DNA of 39,242 nucleotides from NCBI GenBank assembly GCA_964390795.1, contig CAYMLQ010000015.1, positions 1 to 39,242 of the forward strand. Reading direction: 5' to 3'. This DNA is from CAYMLQ01 sp964390795. Lineage in GTDB: Bacteria > Verrucomicrobiota > Kiritimatiellia > RFP12 > UBA1067. The notes under the pieces were generated by a model, which was given only the letters and a program-made list of their open reading frames with translations, was not told the DNA's origin and searched no databases. Of the stretch, positions 31,950 through 39,242 are shown in pieces (the first letter of the stretch is position 1; each line of letters begins with the position of its first letter). The position numbers and the translations under genes are program-made.

Positions 31950-34715
31950 ATGAATAAGGCCTGTCATATCGGGATCGTTGTCGGATTGCTTGGGGTGTCG
32001 TGCCAGGCTGGGGACGCGCCTGCTGTGGCTGTCCTCCCGCCGCAGCCGACCGAGAACCGGCCGCTGAATGAACGCTTCGCGGAGCCGCCGCCGTCGACGC
32101 GGATTCTGAAGATCATCCACGCGCAGCAGGATCAGCCTGCGGCGCAGGACAAGCAGTTGCAGACTTTGGCGGCGCAGGGCTTCGGCGGCTTCGCCGGCAA
32201 CGTATCCTTCTCCGGCTACGTGGACGACGAGACCAAGTGGCCTGCGTTCCTGCGCGGCGTGAAGATGGCCAAGGCCTCGGGCATGTCGCTCTGGCTTTAC
32301 GACGAGTGCGGCTATCCCTCGGGCAGCGCGCGCGACCTGACCCTGCGCGGCCACCCCGAATGGGCCGCACGCGGCTTGCTCGTCGCGGAAACGAACGTCA
32401 CCGGCGGAGCGGCCGTGTCGCTTGCGCTGCCGCCCGGCCGGCTGGTGCTGGCCGCGGCCCTGCCGCGCCGCAGCGGGGTCGTCGCGCTGGACGAGGCCCA
32501 GGACCTCACCGCCTCGGTCGTGATCGGCCGCCTCGCGTGGCAGGCCCCGGCGGGCGAGTGGTTTGTGGTGGTGATGACCGACGACCTGCTCTTCGAGGGT
32601 ACGCATGCGGCGGTGAGCCTCGCCTTTAAGAAGCCCTGTATCGATCTGCTTACGCCCGAGCCGACTGCGCGCTTTCTGGAAGTGACCCATGACCGGTACG
32701 CCGAGAAGCTGGGCAAGAATCTCGGCGAGTATTTCACCTCCACCTTCACCGACGAGCCCTCGCTGATGAGCCTCTGGATGCGGCCTATGCCGTACCGCGT
32801 CCTGCCTTGGTCACTGACCTTGGAGCGGGAGTTCAAGAAGCGGCGCGGCCAGGCGCTGCTGCCGCTACTGCCCGCGCTGGTGGCGGAGGCCGGGCCGGCC
32901 GGAGCCAAGGCCCGCTACGACTTCTGGAACACGGTCGGTGAGCTGGTCTCGGAGAACTTCTTCGGACAGATTCAGACCTGGTGCCGCAAGCGCAACGTGG
33001 CCTCGGGCGGGCACCTGCTGATGGAGGAGGGCTTGGTCGGCCATGTGCCGCTCTACGGCGACTTCTTCCGCTGCGCCCGCCGGCTGGACGCGCCGAGCAT
33101 CGACTGCCTGACCAGCCTGCCGCCAGAGGTGCCGTGGCACATCGCCCGCCTGATCAGCAGCATCGCCGACCTGGAAGGGCGGACGGTGACCATGTGCGAG
33201 GTCTCCGACCATTGCCAGCGCTACCGGCCGAAAGGCGACGAGCGTCCGGTCAGGCTCGTAACGGAAGACGAGATTCGCGGCACTGGCAACCGGCTCATCT
33301 GGGGCGGCATCAACACGCTCACCAGCTACTACGCGTTCAAAGATCTGACGGATGACCAGTTGCGTCGGATCAATACGCATATCGGCCGTTGTCAGACCAT
33401 GCTGCGGGGCGGACCTCAAGTCACCGACGTCGCGCTGCTCTATCCGATCGAAAGCGTCTGGCCCACGTTCATCCCAGCGTATCAGGGAGCGACGAGCGAA
33501 ACGGCGGCGCGGCGTATCGAGAGCGTCTTTGACGGCGTGAGCACAGCGCTGTACGGCGCGAACCGTGACTTCACCTACGTGGACGCCCGCGCGCTGCGCG
33601 ACGCCAAAGTCAGGGGCGACGCGCTGACGCACGGCGCGTTGCGCTGGCGCGTGCTGGTGCTGCCCGCAACCGACACGTTGCCGCTGGAGGCCTGGGAAAA
33701 GGTCGCCGCGTTCTGGCGCAAGGGCGGCGCGGTGATCGCGGTCGGTGCCCTGCCGGCCAACTGTGAGGGCCAATACCCCTCGAAACGCGTGCAGGCCCTT
33801 GCCCGCGAGCTGTTCGGCGCGGGGGAAGCGCCGTGCATCGCCACGAACCAGGCGGGCGGCACGGGCGTGCTGCTGCCGACCGGCATGATCGCGCTGGTGC
33901 CCAAGGTGATCGACTCGCTGGTGGAGCGCGACGCGGCCAGCGCAGGCGCAGCCTCGCCCGTGCGCATCACCCGCCGTCGCGTGGACGGGCACGATGTGTA
34001 CTTCGCGATCAACGACAGCGACGTGGCGTGGAACGGCGAACTCCTTTTCTGCGGGCGCGGGGTGTCCGAGCAGTGGGACCCGAGCACCGGCGCGATGACG
34101 CCGCTCGCGGACGGCGCGAAAGTGCCTGTGCAACTCGGCCCTTATGGCGCGCTGCTCTTCCGTGCCAAGGAGGCCGGCGAGCCGCGCCGCTTGAACGGAA
34201 ACGCCGCATCCGGTTTGTCGATGACCTGTGAGCCGCTGCCCGTCGCGAAAATCAATGTCGGCGGCGGGCAGTATGTGCGCCATGAGCTGACCGGCGATGA
34301 CGCGGCGGGCTGGTGCGCGGCTGCCACGCTGATCAAGGGGCAGGTGGACACGCACCTCTTCATGAGCTTCAATTACGGGCAGCCGCTGGCGTTGGGCGAG
34401 AGCGTCGGGCTGATGATCGACGCGGCTGTGCCGGAGGGCCAGCGCACGCCTGCGGAGATGCTGGTCTTCATTGCGACGAAGGATGGCGGACAGTATCTCG
34501 CCTCCACGGGCCGCTACCTGAATGGGCCGGGGCCGGCCCGCGCGTACGTGATGTTCAGCCAGTTCAAGCCGTTCGGCGGCTCCAAGGCCAGCAAAGGCCC
34601 CATGGATCTCTCGCAAGTCACCGCGATCCGCGTGGGCTGGGGCGGCTACTTCGGCGCGGAAGGCGAAAAGATCGCCCTCACCGTCAAGCCCCCGCAGCGG
34701 TTTATGTGCCGGTAA
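31950..34715 (+). CDS. secreted glycoside hydrolase, alpha-L-rhamnosidase-like (GH106-like)
   Basis: 921 aa from the ATG at 31950, preceded by AGAGGGGG. It has a signal peptide (MNKACHIGIVVGLLGVSCQA) in which VSC might act as a lipobox. The segment WLYDECGYPSGSA (about 115-127) is the hallmark of the GH106-like group, normally followed by a long TIM barrel. Further candidate active-site segments are STFTDEPSLMSLW (D268, E269) and HLLMEEGLVG (E359, E360). The C-terminal part (about 740-920) is beta-rich and probably carbohydrate-binding. It would remove terminal rhamnose or a similar sugar from polysaccharides. Structured repeat A lies upstream, and a matching copy lies upstream of the beta-helix gene at 35580. 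Confidence 0.75.
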   Translation: MNKACHIGIVVGLLGVSCQAGDAPAVAVLPPQPTENRPLNERFAEPPPSTRILKIIHAQQDQPAAQDKQLQTLAAQGFGGFAGNVSFSGYVDDETKWPAFLRGVKMAKASGMSLWLYDECGYPSGSARDLTLRGHPEWAARGLLVAETNVTGGAAVSLALPPGRLVLAAALPRRSGVVALDEAQDLTASVVIGRLAWQAPAGEWFVVVMTDDLLFEGTHAAVSLAFKKPCIDLLTPEPTARFLEVTHDRYAEKLGKNLGEYFTSTFTDEPSLMSLWMRPMPYRVLPWSLTLEREFKKRRGQALLPLLPALVAEAGPAGAKARYDFWNTVGELVSENFFGQIQTWCRKRNVASGGHLLMEEGLVGHVPLYGDFFRCARRLDAPSIDCLTSLPPEVPWHIARLISSIADLEGRTVTMCEVSDHCQRYRPKGDERPVRLVTEDEIRGTGNRLIWGGINTLTSYYAFKDLTDDQLRRINTHIGRCQTMLRGGPQVTDVALLYPIESVWPTFIPAYQGATSETAARRIESVFDGVSTALYGANRDFTYVDARALRDAKVRGDALTHGALRWRVLVLPATDTLPLEAWEKVAAFWRKGGAVIAVGALPANCEGQYPSKRVQALARELFGAGEAPCIATNQAGGTGVLLPTGMIALVPKVIDSLVERDAASAGAASPVRITRRRVDGHDVYFAINDSDVAWNGELLFCGRGVSEQWDPSTGAMTPLADGAKVPVQLGPYGALLFRAKEAGEPRRLNGNAASGLSMTCEPLPVAKINVGGGQYVRHELTGDDAAGWCAAATLIKGQVDTHLFMSFNYGQPLALGESVGLMIDAAVPEGQRTPAEMLVFIATKDGGQYLASTGRYLNGPGPARAYVMFSQFKPFGGSKASKGPMDLSQVTAIRVGWGGYFGAEGEKIALTVKPPQRFMCR

Positions 34716-34727
34716 GGTACTTGGGGG

Positions 34728-35088
34728 TCATTGGTCAATGGTCATTTTGTCAATGGGCTTCAGCGCCGTGGTCTCGCGGGTGCGGGAGGCTTCCATGCGC
34801 TTCCACACGACGCGTTTGTCGGGTGAGACTTCGAGATAGACCGCGCGCGGCCCCGGTTTGGAGGAGCGCGAAGCGCAGGCGATGAGCGTGTTCCCGCTGG
34901 CCAGACGCGTGGACTCGCAGAAGCTGCCGATATTGAGGTCGGTGGGCAGGTCGGCGGCGGTCAGCGTCCAGACCGTTATTCCCGCCGGATCGACTTCGAC
35001 AACCTGCGCGGGCTTGTAGCCGGAAATGAGCGTGTTGCCGTTCGCGAGGCGGCTCGCACTGTAGGCCATCGGCAGATCCCACTCTAAC
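34728..35088 (-). pseudogene. 5'-truncated beta-propeller-type protein abutting tRNA-Ser
   Basis: About 120 codons that begin directly after the tRNA-Ser CCA end. The frame is open back to the tRNA, reading QLEWDLPMAYSASRLANGNT, then ISGYKPAQVVEVDPAG, and a second unit TRLASGNTLIACAS. The RLANGNTLI...VVEVDPAG pattern is typical of PQQ/propeller-repeat proteins of about 300 aa or more; only about two blades remain and the N-terminus and signal peptide are missing. The only in-frame ATG is at 35069, with no ribosome site. The ending (KPIDKMTIDQ) runs into a short repeat, so the 3' end may be altered too. It is most likely a remnant left by recombination or insertion at the tRNA gene. Confidence 0.65.
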
Positions 35089-35176
35089 TGGCGGAGGGGG
35101 AGGGATTCGAACCCCCGGAACCTTGCGGCTCGCCGGTTTTCAAGACCGGTTCTTTAAACCACTCAGACACCCCTCC
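35089..35176 (-). tRNA. tRNA-Ser (UGA anticodon)
   Basis: 88 nt on the minus strand including an encoded CCA. The acceptor stem is GGAGGGG/CCCCTCC. The anticodon stem CCGGT/ACCGG encloses the loop CTTGAAA with anticodon TGA. It has the long variable arm expected of serine tRNAs, and the T-loop is TTCGAAT. Confidence 0.95.
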
Positions 35177-35579
35177 AACGTGAATGGGGCTCAGTATAGG
35201 CGATGGAGCGCTGCGGTTCAAGCCGACAGTGTGCATCCGTTGCAATAGGGGCGAAACCCCGTTTCACTGACTTGTCGGGCAGTATCTTGCGCAGGGCGCG
35301 CCCGGAGCACGCCACCCCTGAAAGACTCGCCGCGCAAGGTAGCAAGCGACCTCCGGGCGCGGGAGATCAATGAAACGGGGATGCGCCCTTGTAATAGTGT
35401 AAATGTGTTTCCCGCCGGGTCGTATTTTGCTACTTTTTCCCTGACGTATCACCGTCGCCGTCACAGCGATGACTGGGATTCGAGATTCGGCGATGTCAGG
35501 ACGGTTCAGGCGGTTACGCGCGGTAGCGGAGTGGCCGCCACGCGCGTTGGGGGTGTTTGCGTTCAGGGAGGGACTGAAG
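35177..35579. other. 403-bp region between tRNA-Ser and the beta-helix gene
   Basis: No supported gene. It contains structured repeat copy B (35257-35380). The 66-codon open frame on the minus strand (35264-35464) lies over that repeat and is rejected. No promoter stood out. Confidence 0.5.
35257..35380. repeat. structured repeat, copy B (124 bp)
   Basis: Outer arms CCCCGTTTCACTGA (35257-35270) and TCAATGAAACGGGG (35367-35380) pair at 13 of 14 positions. Inner arms CGCGCCCGGAG and CTCCGGGCGCG pair over 11 bp. The core CGCCACCCCTGAAAGAC ... GCCGCGCAAGGTAG is shared with copy A at 31689-31807. It lies 199 bp upstream of the beta-helix gene, in the same orientation relative to the gene as copy A. 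Confidence 0.72.
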
Positions 35580-37994
35580 ATGATTCTGGTACGGAATCGG
35601 GTTTTTGAAATCTACTTGGGCTTGGCCGTTGCGCTTATGCCGACGGTCAATCGTGCGGCAACCTTTGTGGTTGCTCCGAAGGGAAGCGACGCGAATCCGG
35701 GCACCCTGGCGCAGCCGCTGGCCACGCTCGCAGCCGCACGCGACGCGGCGCGCAAGGCGGGGCCCGGCCCGCACACCGTGACGGTGGCGGCGGGTGAGTA
35801 CTTTCTTGAAAAGCCGCTCGCTCTGGACGCGCAGGACAACGGGCTGACCATCGAGGCGGCGTCGACCAACCGCGCGGTGCTGCACGGCGGAAAACCGGTG
35901 ACCGGGTGGGTGCGCGATGGCGAGCGCTTCTGGTCTGCCGAACTGCCGGGCGTGAAAGAAGGCGCCTGGGACTTCCGCGCGCTCATCGTGAACGGGCGGC
36001 TCGCAGAACGCGCCGTGTATCCCGGCACCAACACCTTCGATAACCTCGGCACCTGGAGCCTGCCGCTGTTGCCGGCCGTGGCGGGCCACTGGGAGCGCAA
36101 GCCCACGCGCGAAGAGTCCACCACCATGCCCTATAAACCGGAGGACCTGCCAGCCACGCTCGACGTGCGCAACGCGGAGGTGCGCATGTACCACATGTGG
36201 GCCGAATCGCTCGTCGGCGTCGTCAGCAACGACCTGCAGCGGCACGCGCTGATCCTCTCTTCGGAGCCCGCTTGGCCGCCGGGGGCGCTGAACCGCCGGA
36301 AGTACGTGATCTACAACACGCGCGAAGGCATGACCCGCCCTGGCCAGTGGTATCTCGACCGCACCGCCGGACGTCTGGTGTATTGGCCGCTGCCCGGCGA
36401 GAACATGGCCCAGATCAGGATCATCGCCCCGACCGCCGAGCGCGTGATCAGCCTCACGGGAACCCCGCAGAAGCCGGTTGAGAACATCACGCTCCGCGGC
36501 CTGTCGATTCAGGCGACCACCGCGCCGCTCAGGCCCGCCAGCTTCGGCGCGACCGCGTTCGACGGCGCGGTGCATGCCGTCCATGCCCGGCAGTGCGCGT
36601 TCGAGCGTCTGGAGATCTGTAACGTGGGCGGGCTCGGCCTCCGCGCGGACAAACTGTCCAACGGCCGCGTCACCGATTGCCAGATCCACCAGGTCGGCGC
36701 GTGCGGCGTCAAGATCGACGGAAGCGAGACGCTCATCGCCCGGAACCACATCCACCACCTCGGCGTGTACTACCCGAGCGCCTGCGCGTCCATGCTGGGC
36801 GGCAGCAAGCTGCACATCACCCGCAACGAGATCCACGACGCTCCCTACTCCGGCATCATTAGCGGCGGCGGCGGGAAGGGGAACCTGATCGAGGAGAACC
36901 TCATTTACCGGGTGATGCGCGAGCTGCACGACGGCGCGGCGATCTACGGCAACATGGACACCTGTATCATCCGCGGCAACGTGGTGCGCGACGTGGTGCA
37001 GGTCGGCAGCGGCTTCGGCGCGTCCGCCTACTACCTCGACGAGGGCGCGAAAGACTGCATCGTCGAGCGCAACGTGGCGATCGGCGTGCCGATGCCGACC
37101 CACAACCACATCACCCGCAACATCATCGTGCGCGACAACGTGTTTATCAGCGACACGGACATGACGGTCTCGTTCCAGCGCTCGGTCGGCTGCACCTTCG
37201 AGCGCAACACGCTCTACGTGCCAGGCAAGCTCAACGTGCGCCAGGCGAATGCGATCACGTCTTGGGCGGGCAACGTGATCTACCGCGGCGGAGTCGGCAC
37301 GGACGGCGCGCCGCAGCCCTTCGCCATCGGCGACGCGGTGCCGGCCGAGCCCGCTCCCGGGCGCAAGACCGAGTCGGCCGTGGCGGTGCGCGTGGCCGCC
37401 GCGCCTGCCATCGACGGCGAGATCGCGGCCGCCGAGTGGCCGGGCAAGCTCCAGACGCTGGACCGCGACACCGCCCGCTACTCCGTGGGCGGCGCGCCCA
37501 CGCTCGCGAAGTTCGCCTACGACGACCAGTGCCTGTATGTTGCGGCGAACGTGACCATGTTCGGCCCCGCCAAGGTCAGCACCAACTCCGTCTGGGGCAA
37601 GGACGACGGCGTGGAGATCTGCCTCGCGGGCAAGACGTCCGACGGCCGACCCGCAACCTTCGTGCTCCGCGGATTCGCGGGCGGCGCGCTCCAGAGCGCC
37701 ACCGACGCCGGCGCGCCGCCCGAGGCGGCCGCGCGGCTGGGACGGGAGACGCGCTTCGCCGTACAGTCCGCCAAGGGCCCAGGCGGCTCGCTGTTCGGAC
37801 GCGGCTGGCGCGGCGAATGGGCCATCCCCTTCGCGGCCTTGGGGCTTACCCCTTCACCCGACCTCAAGGTCGCCTTCAACATGGCCGCGTTCTACAGCGA
37901 GTTCGGCGAGTGGCGCTGCTGGGAAGGCACGCAGGCCGAGAACTGGCGGCTGGAGCAGGCGGGCACGCTGCTGCTCATGAAAGACAAACGGTAA
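35580..37994 (+). CDS. secreted right-handed beta-helix polysaccharide-active protein with C-terminal CBM9-like domain
   Basis: 804 aa from the ATG at 35580, preceded by AGGGAGGG (35565-35572). The open frame extends to 35469 without a ribosome site. It has a signal peptide (MILVRNRVFEIYLGLAVALM, cleavage near 27). The mature start FVVAPKGSDANPGTLAQPLA and following TLAAARDAAR is typical of secreted beta-helix enzymes such as the GH141/GH120-like group. Residues about 300-590 carry parallel-beta-helix units (ENITLRGLSI, CAFERLEICNVGG, TLIARNHIHHLGVYYP, LHITRNEIHDAPYSGI, NLIEENLIYRV). Residues about 640-800 look like a CBM9/DOMON-type sugar-binding domain (AAPAIDGEIAAAEWPGKLQT ... GEWAIPFAALG). 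The reaction is not determined; lyase and glycosidase activities both occur on this fold. Confidence 0.8.
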   Translation: MILVRNRVFEIYLGLAVALMPTVNRAATFVVAPKGSDANPGTLAQPLATLAAARDAARKAGPGPHTVTVAAGEYFLEKPLALDAQDNGLTIEAASTNRAVLHGGKPVTGWVRDGERFWSAELPGVKEGAWDFRALIVNGRLAERAVYPGTNTFDNLGTWSLPLLPAVAGHWERKPTREESTTMPYKPEDLPATLDVRNAEVRMYHMWAESLVGVVSNDLQRHALILSSEPAWPPGALNRRKYVIYNTREGMTRPGQWYLDRTAGRLVYWPLPGENMAQIRIIAPTAERVISLTGTPQKPVENITLRGLSIQATTAPLRPASFGATAFDGAVHAVHARQCAFERLEICNVGGLGLRADKLSNGRVTDCQIHQVGACGVKIDGSETLIARNHIHHLGVYYPSACASMLGGSKLHITRNEIHDAPYSGIISGGGGKGNLIEENLIYRVMRELHDGAAIYGNMDTCIIRGNVVRDVVQVGSGFGASAYYLDEGAKDCIVERNVAIGVPMPTHNHITRNIIVRDNVFISDTDMTVSFQRSVGCTFERNTLYVPGKLNVRQANAITSWAGNVIYRGGVGTDGAPQPFAIGDAVPAEPAPGRKTESAVAVRVAAAPAIDGEIAAAEWPGKLQTLDRDTARYSVGGAPTLAKFAYDDQCLYVAANVTMFGPAKVSTNSVWGKDDGVEICLAGKTSDGRPATFVLRGFAGGALQSATDAGAPPEAAARLGRETRFAVQSAKGPGGSLFGRGWRGEWAIPFAALGLTPSPDLKVAFNMAAFYSEFGEWRCWEGTQAENWRLEQAGTLLLMKDKR

Positions 37995-38003
37995 GCTGGC
38001 GCT

Positions 38004-38077
38004 AAGGCGGTTTCCGCATATTCGCGCTTGCGGAATACGGGCGGTTTGGGTGACAATAACCCGACCTTATCCGCCTT
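38004..38077 (+). promoter_or_regulatory. possible structured leader before glyS
   Basis: AAGGCGG (38004-38010) pairs with CCGCCTT (38071-38077), enclosing TCCGC/GCGGA (38013-38017 with 38030-38034) and GGGT/ACCC (38048-38051 with 38059-38062). This makes a three-way-junction-like fold just upstream of glyS. The T-box signature (AGGGTGG..ACCGCG) is absent, so it is not called a T-box. Confidence 0.3.
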
Positions 38078-38110
38078 TGTAAGGGGAGAGCAAGCAAGCA
38101 GAGGATTCCT

Positions 38111-39242
38111 ATGTCGAACACAAGCAGTCTGGATGTCATTTCGTCGCTGTGCAAGCGCCGCGGCTTCATTTTCCACAGCTCCGAGATCTACGGCGGCATC
38201 AACGGGTTCTGGGACTACGGCCCGCTGGGCTGCGAGATGAAGCGCAACATCAAGGAGGACTGGTGGAAGACCACCGTGCGCAACCGCGAGGACGTGGCGG
38301 GCCTCGACGCCACGATCATCATGCACCCGGCCATCTGGAAAGCCTCGGGCCACCTCGACACCTTTTCCGACCCCATGTGTACCTGCCGCGCCTGCAAGAA
38401 GCTGATGCGCGCCGACCAGGTCGGAGATATTTTTGCGGACGGCGAGATCGGCCAAAGCCTGCAGGAGCTGCTCAATGAGGGCGCGGACGCGGCCAAGGTC
38501 GCGGGCTGGTGCAAGGGCAAGGCCAAGGGCCTCGCCCCCAACTTGCCGGCCGTGCTGAACCCCCTTGTGCTGACCGCGGCGTTCGAGAAGATCAAGGCCG
38601 AGCCTTCCGCGTGCAGCGATCTCCAGGCGCTCTACAAGCTGCTCGCGAATGCGAACAAGGAGGACGAGGATGCGGTCGTCGCGCCCTGCCCCTATTGCGG
38701 CGGCGAACTCACCGAGCCGCGCCCTTTCAACCTGATGTTCAAGACCATCGTCGGGCCTGTGGACGATCCCGCCAACGTCGCCTACCTGCGGCCCGAGACC
38801 GCGCAGGCGATCTTCGCGCAGTTCCAGAACGTGCTCTCGACCAGCCGCCAGTCCGTGCCCTTTGGCATCGCGCAGATGGGCAAGTCCTTCCGCAACGAGG
38901 TGACGCCCCGCAACTACACCTTTCGCTCGCGCGAGTTCGAGCAGATGGAGCTGGAGTATTTCATCCGTCCCGACGAGGCGGTCGAGCTGATCTGCGGCAA
39001 AGTCACCACCATGGCCGACCAGCCGGACCTCTCGACCCCGCAGGACGCGTGGGGCTGGGAGGTGTGGCACAAGTACTGGGTGGAGCGCCGCAAGTCGTGG
39101 ATCCAGTCATGCGGCCTGCCCGCGGATTCGTTCGTGGAATACTGGCAGAAGCCCGAGGAGCTGGCGCATTACGCCCGCGCCTGCGTAGACATCCAGTACA
39201 GCTTCCCCTTCGGCGTGCAGGAGCTTGAGGGCATCGCCGCGC
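38111..39242 (+). CDS. glyS: glycyl-tRNA synthetase (single-chain class II type), N-terminal part
   Basis: 377 codons are visible; the gene continues past the window edge. It attaches glycine to tRNA-Gly and is the alpha2 (eukaryote/archaea-like, also Gram-positive and PVC) type rather than the alpha2beta2 GlyQ/GlyS type. Hallmarks are GFIFHSSEIYGGINGFWDYG near the N-terminus, zinc-type cysteines CTCRACKK and CPYCGG, FNLMFKTIVGP, class II motif AYLRPETAQAIFAQFQN, SFRNEVTPRNYTFRSREFEQ and MELEYF. The start at 38111 follows GAGG at 38101-38104. It lies 116 bp after the beta-helix gene and is not obviously part of that transcript. Confidence 0.95.
   Translation, partial: MSNTSSLDVISSLCKRRGFIFHSSEIYGGINGFWDYGPLGCEMKRNIKEDWWKTTVRNREDVAGLDATIIMHPAIWKASGHLDTFSDPMCTCRACKKLMRADQVGDIFADGEIGQSLQELLNEGADAAKVAGWCKGKAKGLAPNLPAVLNPLVLTAAFEKIKAEPSACSDLQALYKLLANANKEDEDAVVAPCPYCGGELTEPRPFNLMFKTIVGPVDDPANVAYLRPETAQAIFAQFQNVLSTSRQSVPFGIAQMGKSFRNEVTPRNYTFRSREFEQMELEYFIRPDEAVELICGKVTTMADQPDLSTPQDAWGWEVWHKYWVERRKSWIQSCGLPADSFVEYWQKPEELAHYARACVDIQYSFPFGVQELEGIAA

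Noticed and set aside
35264..35464. 66-aa open frame on the minus strand over structured repeat B
   Set aside because: It is the translation of the repeat; the same reading in copy A is interrupted, so coding is not conserved.
38004..38110. T-box riboswitch upstream of glyS
   Set aside because: The conserved T-box sequence and a terminator/antiterminator pair are not visible.
1..39242. CRISPR array, rRNA operon, prophage or insertion sequence with transposase
   Set aside because: No regularly spaced direct repeats, rRNA sequence, phage structural genes or transposase/integrase motifs were seen.

Overview
The window looks like a chromosomal segment of a GC-rich heterotrophic bacterium of the PVC group, most plausibly Kiritimatiellota or a close Verrucomicrobia/Lentisphaerae relative. 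This is inferred from gene content, not from a phylogenetic marker. The clues are four sulfatase catalytic domains, large signal-peptide-bearing glycoside-hydrolase-like proteins, an autotransporter-associated beta-strand-repeat protein without a beta-barrel, a two-domain GH13+GH133 glycogen debranching enzyme, and many short dispersed palindromic repeats, some read through in frame inside genes.

Layout. 1-3437 (minus strand): the start of a leuC/homoaconitase-type dehydratase, an unknown 233-aa protein, a complete hipB-hipS-hipT tripartite toxin-antitoxin operon with its own promoter, and dtd. 3483-8076: an inverted repeat, the debranching enzyme (minus) and the intergenic region it shares with metF. 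8077-9521: metF, then an HI1420-type antitoxin whose toxin gene survives only as a 45-codon stump. 9732-15793: three consecutive secreted sulfatase genes, the last a natural fusion of two complete sulfatases. 15828-16739: an FkbM methyltransferase in less GC-rich DNA. 16846-21267: a SNF2 helicase flanked by two paralogous SWIM-type proteins, one with a degenerate zinc-binding motif and one with three AT-hooks. 21278-22202: an inverted-repeat element, a TRL-like lipoprotein with a terminator-like hairpin in its leader, and palindromes. 22203-37994: five large secreted proteins (a LamG/TIM-barrel protein, a beta-strand-repeat protein, two glycosidase-like proteins and a beta-helix protein), interrupted by tRNA-Ser(UGA) with a truncated gene at its 3' end. 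38111-end: glycyl-tRNA synthetase, cut by the window edge.

How it fits together. The sulfatases and large secreted hydrolase-like proteins suggest breakdown of sulfated, probably fucose- or rhamnose-containing polysaccharides outside the cytoplasm. No SusC/SusD pair, sugar transporter, sugar-specific regulator or sulfatase-maturating enzyme is present here, so those functions must be elsewhere. The housekeeping genes (leuC, dtd, metF, glyS, tRNA-Ser, debranching enzyme) are scattered singly between accessory blocks.

The most unusual items are a pair of about 120-bp repeats at 31689-31807 and 35257-35380 whose outer arms differ between copies yet stay self-complementary in each (covariation), the SNF2/SWIM trio, the double sulfatase, and the repeat family that inserts in-frame peptides into proteins.
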